Source: JAJFFW01 sp038531315
GTDB lineage: Bacteria; Pseudomonadota; Alphaproteobacteria; Caulobacterales; Parvularculaceae
Reading direction: 5' to 3'
DNA: 16,246 bases
Assembly (NCBI GenBank): GCA_038531315.1
Contig: JBCBBT010000070.1
Coordinates: forward strand, 1-16,246
Shown: in pieces, positions 1-5,243 of the stretch
Numbering within the stretch: the stretch's first letter is position 1
Layout of the letters: each line of letters begins with the position of its first letter
The notes under the pieces: model-generated
What the model saw: the letters and a program-made list of their open reading frames with translations, nothing else
Told to the model about the DNA's origin: nothing
Databases searched by the model: none
Made by a program: the position numbers and the translations under genes

Positions 1-314
1 ATTTTGCTGTCGGCGTCGAGCGCCGTCCACGTCCAATCGTCGCCAGCCTCAGCCGGTGCGGCCTTCGCTTTCGCTACATTTTTCTGCTTAGCGTATACAA
101 AAGACCAGATTTCATCGCATTGAACGCGTTTAGCCGTAACGTCGCGAACGGATTTATCATGATACTCCGCACACTCCTCACCAGCCGCAACTAGCAGCTT
201 TGAAACTGTGTTTTGCAAGACGCCAACTTCGCGGCTTATGTAGCGGATCGATGAGCACTCAACCAGCAAATTGAGAATTCGGGCACGATTCTATTAAGGG
301 AGCACGTTCGCCAT
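1..314 (-). pseudogene. IS1-family-type transposase, 5' part, interrupted by tandem stop codons and cut by the window edge
   Basis: Reading the minus strand from an ATG at 314 gives MANVLP, then two consecutive in-frame stops (TAA TAG), then an uninterrupted frame to the window edge. That frame begins with a helix-turn-helix-like part (NRARILNLLVE, then SIRYISREVG and NTVSKLLV). It continues with the family signature KRVQCDEIWSFVYAKQKNV and DWTWTALDADSK. This matches, from memory, the N-terminal half of IS1-type DDE transposases common in alphaproteobacteria, where the residues at the two stop codons are normally a sense Leu-x pair. The rest lies outside the window. The two adjacent stops in the original frame mean either a dead element or re-initiation at a downstream codon such as the TTG about 16 codons in; no ATG is available there. 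No terminal inverted repeat could be identified with confidence. It suggests past mobile-element activity next to the toxin-antitoxin-like operon. Confidence 0.72.
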
Positions 315-330
315 GCCCCTATTGCAATTT

Positions 331-357
331 ACAAAATCTATTTATCAAGCATTTTGT
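331..357. repeat. AT-rich inverted repeat between transposase remnant and membrane-protein gene
   Basis: ACAAAAT (331-337) and ATTTTGT (351-357) form a perfect 7-bp inverted repeat around a 13-base loop. It lies just past the stop of the two-TM protein gene and just before the transposase remnant. It could be a weak transcription stop or part of an insertion-sequence end. The stem has almost no G+C, so a terminator role is doubtful. Confidence 0.3.
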
Positions 358-362
358 TCAGT

Positions 363-755
363 TTATTTTTTAAAAAGATAATTCCCTACCAGCAGCCAAA
401 ATCCAAAGATTGCTGCCGTGGTCGTTGTGATTACGGTGACGAACTGAGCATCTGATAGACCGCTTTTCCACAATGAGAAAATCATTTGCGCGAAAGGCAG
501 AACCGTTAAAAAAATTACCCAAATCAAGGTGATAAAGAATGCGCGATCATGGAAACGCAATCTCTCCCCCATGTCTTGTCGCTTGCCGTCTATTTCGACC
601 AAACGCTCTGCTTCGCCTAAATCCTCAGGAGCCAATCCAAAGAAACGCTCCTCCTCATCTGGCGTAGGAGTTGAATCTAAAGGGATCGTGTCAAACTCGT
701 TCCTTTTACGGAAGAGGCGCAACGACCGTCCGATAATGCTGTTTGATGAGGTCAA
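363..755 (-). CDS. Small two-transmembrane protein, candidate toxin partner of the Panacea protein
   Basis: This 130-aa protein has a basic N-terminus (RSLRLFRKR, residues 10-18) and an acidic, proline-containing stretch (about 26-56). Two hydrophobic segments follow, at about 72-94 (FFITLIWVIFLTVLPFAQMIF) and 104-126 (VTVITTTTAAIFGFWLLVG), and it ends in KK. The layout suggests a cytosolic N-terminus with a C-terminal membrane hairpin. I do not recognise a named family. The gene follows the Panacea gene and overlaps its 3' end by 50 bases, so the two are probably translated together. Panacea antitoxins are known to neutralise many unrelated toxins, several of them membrane proteins, hence the candidate role. 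The start at 755 is TTG, as is the in-frame alternative at 722; neither has a strong Shine-Dalgarno sequence, so the true N-terminus is uncertain. The DNA is AT-rich compared with the core genes. Confidence 0.75.
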   Translation of the reverse strand: MTSSNSIIGRSLRLFRKRNEFDTIPLDSTPTPDEEERFFGLAPEDLGEAERLVEIDGKRQDMGERLRFHDRAFFITLIWVIFLTVLPFAQMIFSLWKSGLSDAQFVTVITTTTAAIFGFWLLVGNYLFKK

Positions 756-1173
756 CTGGGATCTTCAGATGTTTAGGAACTCGGAAATTGTGTTGCTTCG
801 CAAGAGTATGCCATGGAGAACCAACCTTGTGCGTTAAGTCAGAAAGTTTTCCTCCAGACATATCGCCATACTTACACCATACTCTTTCAGTCAGAGAGAT
901 GGTTTTATCTGTCCGGATCATATCAACATTACCGCCAATAACTGATATCGGTGCTCTGCGGTTGGCTCGAAGCACACCCCATACAGAGTCAAATACGGGA
1001 CCATACGGCCACACCTCAGGATCTTCATTTATCATTGGCAGATCATTCTCTTGCAGCCAAAAACCATGTGTCAGGTAAGTGAACTTTTGCACCTGCATAT
1101 GAGTTAGTGGAGCGCCCTCATCTATTCCTTTTTGAATAAACCAATTTGTGACGTGGATCGGGGCAACACTCAT
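706..1173 (-). CDS. Panacea (SocA-like, DUF4065) domain protein, putative antitoxin
   Basis: This 155-aa protein matches the Panacea/SocA/GepA family from end to end. It opens with VTNWFIQKGIDEGAPLTHMQ, then VQKFTYLTHGFWLQ, the signature EVWPYGPVFDSVW (about residues 54-66), and the C-terminal LSDLTHKVGSPWH. Family members act as antitoxins that neutralise diverse toxins encoded beside them; Caulobacter SocA is the founding example and also delivers its toxin SocB to ClpXP. The ATG at 1173 is chosen over a GTG three codons upstream because it overlaps the stop of the preceding gene as ATGA, the usual arrangement for translational coupling. The downstream gene begins inside this one. I am confident of the domain; the antitoxin role is inferred from family and neighbours. 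The toxin would be the two-TM protein rather than a soluble enzyme. Confidence 0.88.
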   Translation of the reverse strand: MSVAPIHVTNWFIQKGIDEGAPLTHMQVQKFTYLTHGFWLQENDLPMINEDPEVWPYGPVFDSVWGVLRANRRAPISVIGGNVDMIRTDKTISLTERVWCKYGDMSGGKLSDLTHKVGSPWHTLAKQHNFRVPKHLKIPVDLIKQHYRTVVAPLP

Positions 1174-1388
1174 TCCGCCCACCGCGCTTCTGCGGCTTTT
1201 TTCGCGATCTTCGACCGTTCCGCCGCTGTTAATTTCTGCGCACGCGCCCTCGCTCCGGCGCGACCTGATTTCGCCCGGTTCGTTGTGTTCTTGTCGTCTT
1301 CGATCTCGCCTGTTGCGATCTTTGCTATGTGGACAGCGCGAGCGTTACTGTCCGCCGGGCGTGACTGCCCCTGCGGTCCTTTTGGCAT
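1170..1388 (-). CDS. Small basic protein with KLTxxERxxIAKKAAxARW C-terminal motif, first gene of the Panacea operon
   Basis: This 72-aa basic protein carries NARAVHIAKIATGEIEDD (about residues 15-32), a GRAGARARA stretch (42-50) and the C-terminal motif KLTAAERSKIAKKAAEARW (52-70). The last motif is common in small proteobacterial proteins labelled histone H1-like or RNA-binding, many of unproven function. The ATG at 1388 is preceded by a perfect AGGAGG nine bases upstream, which settles the start. The frame is open further upstream from a TTG, but that start would swallow the ribosome-binding site. The stop overlaps the Panacea start (ATGA), so the two are probably co-translated. It could be a nucleic-acid-binding autoregulator of the operon or a third toxin-antitoxin component; both are inference. 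Confidence 0.8.
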   Translation of the reverse strand: MPKGPQGQSRPADSNARAVHIAKIATGEIEDDKNTTNRAKSGRAGARARAQKLTAAERSKIAKKAAEARWAE

Positions 1389-1397
1389 TTGATGACA

Positions 1398-1403
1398 CCT
1401 CCT
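1398..1403 (-). promoter_or_regulatory. Consensus Shine-Dalgarno (AGGAGG) of the three-gene operon
   Basis: On the minus strand AGGAGG is followed by nine bases and the ATG at 1388. It is an exact match to the anti-Shine-Dalgarno complement. It fixes the start of the small basic protein and indicates efficient translation of the first gene, with the next one following by coupling. Confidence 0.85.
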
Positions 1404-1477
1404 ATGTAGCGCCAAGCCAACGGCGAAGCCTTAAGGATTAATTCCTGACCGCCGTCAAAAGGTTGAACTACGCGCTC

Positions 1478-1515
1478 ATTATATAAGACTCTTTTTGGAA
1501 CGCACCATTAATGGT
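1478..1515 (-). promoter_or_regulatory. Candidate promoter and operator of the Panacea operon
   Basis: The minus strand reads TATAAT at 1483-1478, a perfect -10 box about 90 bases before the first start codon. A perfect 12-bp palindrome, ACCATTAATGGT (1504-1515), covers the place where a -35 element would lie, and no good -35 hexamer is visible there. A palindrome at that position is typical of an autorepressor operator in toxin-antitoxin operons. Binding by a product of the operon is inference. Confidence 0.5.
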
Positions 1516-1539
1516 TCATGTAACACACCTCACAAAAAA

Positions 1540-1558
1540 GTGAACATAAGGTGAACAT
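1540..1558. repeat. Two direct GTGAACAT repeats, 11 bp apart
   Basis: GTGAACAT occurs at 1540-1547 and again at 1551-1558, a start-to-start distance of 11 bp, about one helical turn. Such phased repeats are often binding sites for a dimeric regulator. They lie upstream of the palindrome and -10 box of the three-gene operon. Confidence 0.45.
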
Positions 1559-1591
1559 TTCAAACTGAGGCACTACCCGACTTCACCGGGA

Positions 1592-1711
1592 TTTGTCACA
1601 TCGAGGCTTTTCATATCGAGACTGGTCGCCCTGAAACTTGTCGCCCTGAAGCTCGTCACTTTGGGACTTGTCACTTTGGCGCGCGTCACAGCGGCGCCCG
1701 TCAGAGGGGGA
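1592..1711. repeat. Tandem array of eight degenerate 15-bp units
   Basis: Eight contiguous 15-base units can be laid out on the plus strand: TTTGTCACATCGAGG, CTTTTCATATCGAGA, CTGGTCGCCCTGAAA, CTTGTCGCCCTGAAG, CTCGTCACTTTGGGA, CTTGTCACTTTGGCG, CGCGTCACAGCGGCG and CCCGTCAGAGGGGGA. The shared core is CTTGTCaC. The third and fourth units are nearly identical, as are the fifth and sixth. The array starts ten bases past the ClpP-like stop codon and lies between the AT-rich island and the GC-rich core. The minus-strand frame of the ClpP-like gene stays open through the array after its TGA, to another TGA at 1583-1585. Confidence 0.85.
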
Positions 1712-1720
1712 CTTTGCTGA

Positions 1721-2359
1721 TCACATCAGGATCTGGACGACATTGGCGCGTTCGTCGACGAGTTCGCGGCCGGTTTTCCAGATATCGCGTCCGCGCCATT
1801 CGGTGACGAGTTTCTCGCGCCAGGCCGGGTCCATTTCGGAGTCTTCAAAATAGCGCGCGACGAACTGGCGGCTGGCCCAGCGTTGTTCGAATTCGGGCGT
1901 ATCAACGCGCTCGCCGGTGATTGCGTCGCGGCTCGACGGCTCGTGAAACATGAACCGCGCCGATGGCGCCGCGCGGCGGACCGAGCCCTGCAGATAAATC
2001 GGCACGCACATCGAGGCGCAAAAGCTGATCGGGCCGACCCGCGTTTCGACGGTGTGGGTCCGGCGGATGCGCTCAATCGCCTCGATGACGGCGCGCCCCT
2101 CGCTGACCGAGCCGCCCGGCGAATGCAGATCAATAATCACCGTGTCGGCCTCGCCCCGATAGTCGCGCCAGGTGTCGCGCAGCTTTTGCGACATCGGATA
2201 TTCGATCGCCCCGCGCCAGGTGAAGTGGACCGCGCCGGCCGCCTTGTCCTCGCGCACTGTGAAATTGTCCTGGCCGCGCTTGAAGCCGTCTTCAAACCGC
2301 AGCGCCGCCGCCGCCAGCAAGACAAAAACAATAATCAGCACAATCGGATTGGGTTTCAC
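1721..2359 (-). CDS. Membrane-anchored ClpP/crotonase-fold protein (COG3904-like), possible serine hydrolase
   Basis: This 212-aa protein has an N-terminal hydrophobic anchor (residues 5-21, IVLIIVFVLLAAAALRF) followed by a ClpP-type domain. Visible motifs are IIDLHSPGGSVSEGRAV (75-91), CASMCVPIYLQG (114-125) with Ser116 at the ClpP nucleophile position, and FMFHEP (136-141) with His139 at the general-base position. The third triad residue is not clear. Such proteins are thought to lie on the periplasmic side of the membrane; substrates are unknown. The GTG start at 2359 is chosen because AAGGAG sits eight bases upstream; a TTG start 33 codons earlier would add a low-complexity tail made from GC-rich repeats. 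The gene is divergent from the nitroreductase. Two cysteines flank the presumed nucleophile. The fold is well supported; proteolytic activity is inferred. Confidence 0.78.
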   Translation of the reverse strand: MKPNPIVLIIVFVLLAAAALRFEDGFKRGQDNFTVREDKAAGAVHFTWRGAIEYPMSQKLRDTWRDYRGEADTVIIDLHSPGGSVSEGRAVIEAIERIRRTHTVETRVGPISFCASMCVPIYLQGSVRRAAPSARFMFHEPSSRDAITGERVDTPEFEQRWASRQFVARYFEDSEMDPAWREKLVTEWRGRDIWKTGRELVDERANVVQILM

Positions 2360-2397
2360 AAAAAGGGCTCCTTCGCTGTTGCGGCTTGCGCGGTGAT

Positions 2398-2437
2398 TGT
2401 GCGGGGCGCCTGTGCGGGGCGTCTGTGCGGCGACGTC
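2398..2437. repeat. Three tandem 13-14 bp GC-rich units in the divergent intergenic region
   Basis: TGTGCGGGGCGCC (2398-2410), TGTGCGGGGCGTC (2411-2423) and TGTGCGGCGACGTC (2424-2437) follow one another directly. The array is bracketed by GTGATTGT at 2393-2400 and 2447-2454. It lies upstream of the ClpP-like start and of the nitroreductase start, so it could be a regulator site or simple slippage. Confidence 0.6.
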
Positions 2438-2533
2438 TGTACGCAGTGATTGTCGCAACCGGCGCTTTTCCTTACCCTCAACATGGCTACGAATACGCTA
2501 CGGCGCAACGCAGCACCACAAAAGAGGTATCCC

Positions 2534-3211
2534 ATGAGCGCACCCGTCGCTGACGCCATCAAGGCCCGCATCTCAACGCGCGCATTTCAGGACCGGCCGG
2601 TCGCCGTCGATGAGATCAGGACGATCCTCGATATCGCGCGCTGGGCCCCGTCCGGCGGCAATCTTCAGCCCTGGCGCGTCCATGTGGTCACGGGCGCGGC
2701 GCGCGAGCGTCTGGTGGCGACGGTCAAAAAAGCCATCGCCGACAATCCGTTTGCGGATGAAGCCGAACTTGCCGTCTATCCGCCGAAGCTCGCCGAGCCC
2801 TGGCGCACGCGACGGTTCGAGGTTGGCGAGGCGATGTATGAAAAGCTCGGCGTGCCGCGCGAGGACAAACCGGCGCGACTTGCGCATCTGATGCGCAATT
2901 TTGAGTTTTTCGGCGCGCCGGCGGGGCTTTTCTTCTCGCTGGACCGGATTTTCGACAAGGGCCAGTGGGCTCATCTTGGCATGTTCATGCAATCGATTGC
3001 GCTCGCCGCCCATGAGCGCGGCCTCGCGACCTGCATGCAGGAAGCGTGGATGACGCGGGCCAGGACCGTGTCCGATTTTCTTGAACTCGGCGAAAACGAT
3101 CAGCTCTATTGCGGCATGGCGCTCGGTTATGCGGACGCGGATGCGCCCGTGAACCATCTGCGCTCGGCGCGCGCCGGGGTTGACGAGGTTGCGACTTTTC
3201 TCAGCGCGTGA
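2534..3211 (+). CDS. Nitroreductase family FMN-dependent oxidoreductase
   Basis: This 225-aa protein has the nitroreductase features in order: RISTRAFQD (residues 12-20) for FMN phosphate contact, WAPSGGNLQPW (37-47), and a central hydrophobic helix with MFMQSIALAAHERGLATC, ending in GMALGYADADAPVNHLRSAR near the C-terminus. Members use NAD(P)H and bound FMN to reduce nitro groups, quinones or related substrates in the cytosol. The physiological substrate cannot be read from sequence. The ATG at 2534 has AGAGGT a few bases upstream and starts right at the family's N-terminal helix; an upstream in-frame start at 2450 would add 28 unconserved residues. It is divergent from the ClpP-like gene. 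The exonuclease III gene follows 68 bases downstream and may share its transcript. Confidence 0.9.
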   Translation: MSAPVADAIKARISTRAFQDRPVAVDEIRTILDIARWAPSGGNLQPWRVHVVTGAARERLVATVKKAIADNPFADEAELAVYPPKLAEPWRTRRFEVGEAMYEKLGVPREDKPARLAHLMRNFEFFGAPAGLFFSLDRIFDKGQWAHLGMFMQSIALAAHERGLATCMQEAWMTRARTVSDFLELGENDQLYCGMALGYADADAPVNHLRSARAGVDEVATFLSA

Positions 3212-3279
3212 ACCGCGCCATAAGCCTCACAGCCGCCGGGCCGCGTCCGGGCGCACCATCGCAGGAGACCTGACAGGCC

Positions 3280-4104
3280 GTGAAAATCGCCACCTTCAAC
3301 GTGAACTCGATCAATGCGCGCCTGCCGCGCATTCTCGCCTGGGTCGATGCGGCGAGGCCGGACGCCGCCGTTCTGCAGGAGATCAAATGCGTCGACGAGA
3401 AATTCCCTGCGAGCGCGTTTGAAGATCGCGGATATAATGTCGCCGTACACGGACAGAAAACTTATAATGGCGTGGCGCTGATTTCAAAACACCCGATCGA
3501 TGACGTCAAACGCGGCCTGCCGGGCGATGCGTCGGATGAACAGGCGCGCTATATCGAGGCGCTGATCTGTCCCGGCGAAGCAGACCCCGTGCGCCTGTGC
3601 GGGCTCTATCTGCCGAACGGCAATCCCGCGCCGGGACCGAAATATGACTACAAGCTCAAATGGATGAAGCGGCTGCAAAAGCGGGCCGAAAAGCTGCTGG
3701 CGCTGGAAGAAGCGTTTGTCCTTGCGGGCGACTTTAACGCTATTCCGCAAACGGAAGATGTGCACGATCCCGTCGCCTGGGAGGGCGATGCGCTCTACCG
3801 GCCGGAAACGCGCGCCGCTTTTCGGACGCTTTTAAACCTCGGCCTGCTCGACGGGTTGCGCCAGATTCATCCCGCCAGCGTCCTTTATACATTCTGGGAC
3901 TATCAGCGCGGCGCCTGGGAGAAAGATCACGGCATCCGCATCGACCATTTGCTATTGTCGCCGCAAGCGGCCGACCGGCTCACCGATGCGGGCGTTGACC
4001 GCCGGGAACGCGATCCGAAATTTCAGCATGAAAAATCCGGCGCTGCGGCGGGCGACGCTGTCAAACCGTCCGATCACGTGCCCGTCTGGGTCGATATCGC
4101 CTGA
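3280..4104 (+). CDS. xthA: Exonuclease III (AP endonuclease, DNA repair)
   Basis: This 274-aa protein is full length for the ExoIII/APE1 family (Xth). It cuts DNA at abasic sites and degrades 3' ends in base-excision repair. Catalytic motifs are complete: FNVNSINARL (6-15, Asn7), LQEIKC (32-37, metal-binding Glu34), YLPNG (110-114, Tyr110), AGDFNAIP (149-156, Asp151 and Asn153), IDHLLLSP (221-228) and the closing KPSDHVPVW (262-270) with Asp265 and His266. The start is GTG at 3280, at the point where the family begins (MKIATFNVNS); an AGGAGA lies about a dozen bases upstream. Its stop codon shares one base with the ATG of the RecD-like helicase gene (TGATG), so the two are translationally coupled and likely cooperate in repair. 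Confidence 0.95.
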   Translation: MKIATFNVNSINARLPRILAWVDAARPDAAVLQEIKCVDEKFPASAFEDRGYNVAVHGQKTYNGVALISKHPIDDVKRGLPGDASDEQARYIEALICPGEADPVRLCGLYLPNGNPAPGPKYDYKLKWMKRLQKRAEKLLALEEAFVLAGDFNAIPQTEDVHDPVAWEGDALYRPETRAAFRTLLNLGLLDGLRQIHPASVLYTFWDYQRGAWEKDHGIRIDHLLLSPQAADRLTDAGVDRRERDPKFQHEKSGAAAGDAVKPSDHVPVWVDIA

Positions 4105-5201
4105 TGCAGTGGTCGCCGGAACAGGACGCGGCGCTGAAAGCGGTCGATCGCTGGCTGCATAAAGGCGAAAGCCAGCTTTTTCGCCTGTTCGGCTATGCGG
4201 GCGCCGGCAAGACCACCCTCGCCCGGCATTTTGCGGAGAACGCCGGCGGCGACGTCGCGTTCGCCGCGTTTACGGGCAAGGCCGCTCATGTGATGCGCGA
4301 AAAGGGGTGCGCCGGCGCGACCACTATTCACAGCCTGATTTATCGTCCGGCGACGGACGAAGAGGAGGACGGCGAGCTGGTCTTTGCGTTGCGCCACGAT
4401 GCGCCGGCGTCAAAGGCCGACGTCATCATTATTGACGAATGTTCGATGGTCGATGAAACGCTTGGCCGCGATCTGTTGTCGTTTGGAAAGCCGGTTCTGG
4501 TGCTCGGCGATCCGGCGCAGCTGCCCCCGGTCAAGGGCGGCGGGTTTTTCACCGAGGCCGAGCCCGATTTCATGCTCACCGAAATTCACCGCCAGGCCGC
4601 CGACAACCCGATTATCCGCTATTCGATGGACATCCGCGAAGGCCGCGAGACCGACGCAAGCGGCGAGGCGCTGCAGTTTCTGTCCAAGCAGGAGATCGGT
4701 CCCGATGCGATCCTCGCCGCCGATCAGGTTCTGGTCGGCACCAACCGGACGCGTCGGCGGTTCAATGAGCGTATCCGCGAACTCAAAGGCCACACCGATC
4801 CGACGCCGGAGGCGGGCGAAAAACTCGTCTGCCTGCGCAATAACGCCAAAAAAGGCCTCCTGAATGGCAGCATCTGGACGGTGACGCTCAAGAAAGCGCC
4901 GCGCGGCGGCAAGGCGCGCATGATCGTCGCGCCGGAGGAAACGCTCGCCGGCGGCAAGCAGGCGACGATCGCCGTGCCGCGCACTTTTTTTACCGACGGC
5001 GCGGAAAACGTCCCCTTCGCCCAGCGGCGCGGCGCCGATGAGTTTGATTTCGGCTACGCCCTCACCGTTCACAAGGCGCAAGGCTCGCAATGGGACGCCG
5101 TTGTGTTGTTTGACGAGAGCTACGCGTTTCGCGAACACCGTGCACGCTGGCTTTATACGGCGGTGACGCGCGCAGCGGAAAAACTCACCGTCGTGCGCTA
5201 G
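4104..5201 (+). CDS. RecD/Dda-like SF1 ATP-dependent DNA helicase
   Basis: This 365-aa protein shows helicase motifs in order: Walker A GYAGAGKTT (30-38), motif Ia around AAFTGKAAHVM, Walker B VIIIDECSM (107-115), motif III GDPAQLPP (135-142), an Arg-containing HRQ (162-164), and the C-terminal UvrD_C_2-type block LTVHKAQGSQWD (320-331) with RWLYTAVTRA (348-357). This is the core of RecD, RecD2 and T4 Dda helicases, which unwind DNA 5' to 3'. It is much shorter than RecD of the RecBCD complex and has no nuclease domain, so it is a stand-alone helicase. The ATG overlaps the xthA stop by one base. The pairing suggests joint action at damaged ends, which is inference. The gene ends convergent with the DUF3137 gene. 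Confidence 0.9.
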   Translation: MQWSPEQDAALKAVDRWLHKGESQLFRLFGYAGAGKTTLARHFAENAGGDVAFAAFTGKAAHVMREKGCAGATTIHSLIYRPATDEEEDGELVFALRHDAPASKADVIIIDECSMVDETLGRDLLSFGKPVLVLGDPAQLPPVKGGGFFTEAEPDFMLTEIHRQAADNPIIRYSMDIREGRETDASGEALQFLSKQEIGPDAILAADQVLVGTNRTRRRFNERIRELKGHTDPTPEAGEKLVCLRNNAKKGLLNGSIWTVTLKKAPRGGKARMIVAPEETLAGGKQATIAVPRTFFTDGAENVPFAQRRGADEFDFGYALTVHKAQGSQWDAVVLFDESYAFREHRARWLYTAVTRAAEKLTVVR

Positions 5202-5204
5202 GCG

Positions 5205-5219
5205 CGGGCGCGTCGCCCG
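5205..5219. terminator. Possible bidirectional stem-loop between convergent genes
   Basis: CGGGCG-CGT-CGCCCG forms a 6-bp GC stem with a three-base loop just past the helicase stop and before the end of the convergent DUF3137 gene. No run of T follows on either strand, so it may only help termination or protect mRNA ends. Confidence 0.35.
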
Positions 5220-5243
5220 GCGTCTTTGCGGGTCGGTTTGCGC

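Larger units (their letters stand above)
1389..1591. other. Gene-free stretch upstream of the three-gene operon, ahead of the 15-bp repeats
   Basis: No coding region is supported between the start of the small basic gene (1388) and the stop of the ClpP-like gene (1721). This first part holds the operon's ribosome-binding site, a TATAAT box, a 12-bp palindrome and two GTGAACAT repeats, described separately. It is AT-rich like the operon. The remaining 1592-1711 is a tandem repeat array. No RNA gene fold was recognised. Confidence 0.6.

Noticed and set aside
1592..1711. CRISPR array
   Set aside because: The units are 15 bp, contiguous and degenerate, with no spacers of constant length and no cas genes nearby.
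1550..1720. Plus-strand reading of the 15-bp array as a hydrophobic repeat peptide (LVALK, LVTLG units)
   Set aside because: The frame is open from 1550 to the TGA at 1718, but has no ATG or GTG start and no ribosome-binding site; the openness follows from the repeat itself.
1721..1723. TGA of the ClpP-like gene as a selenocysteine codon
   Set aside because: No SECIS-like hairpin was seen after it and the family shows no selenocysteine at this place; read-through or a lost tail is simpler.
2573..3157. Minus-strand open frame opposite the nitroreductase gene
   Set aside because: No motifs; its reading is explained by high GC content opposite a well-conserved gene.
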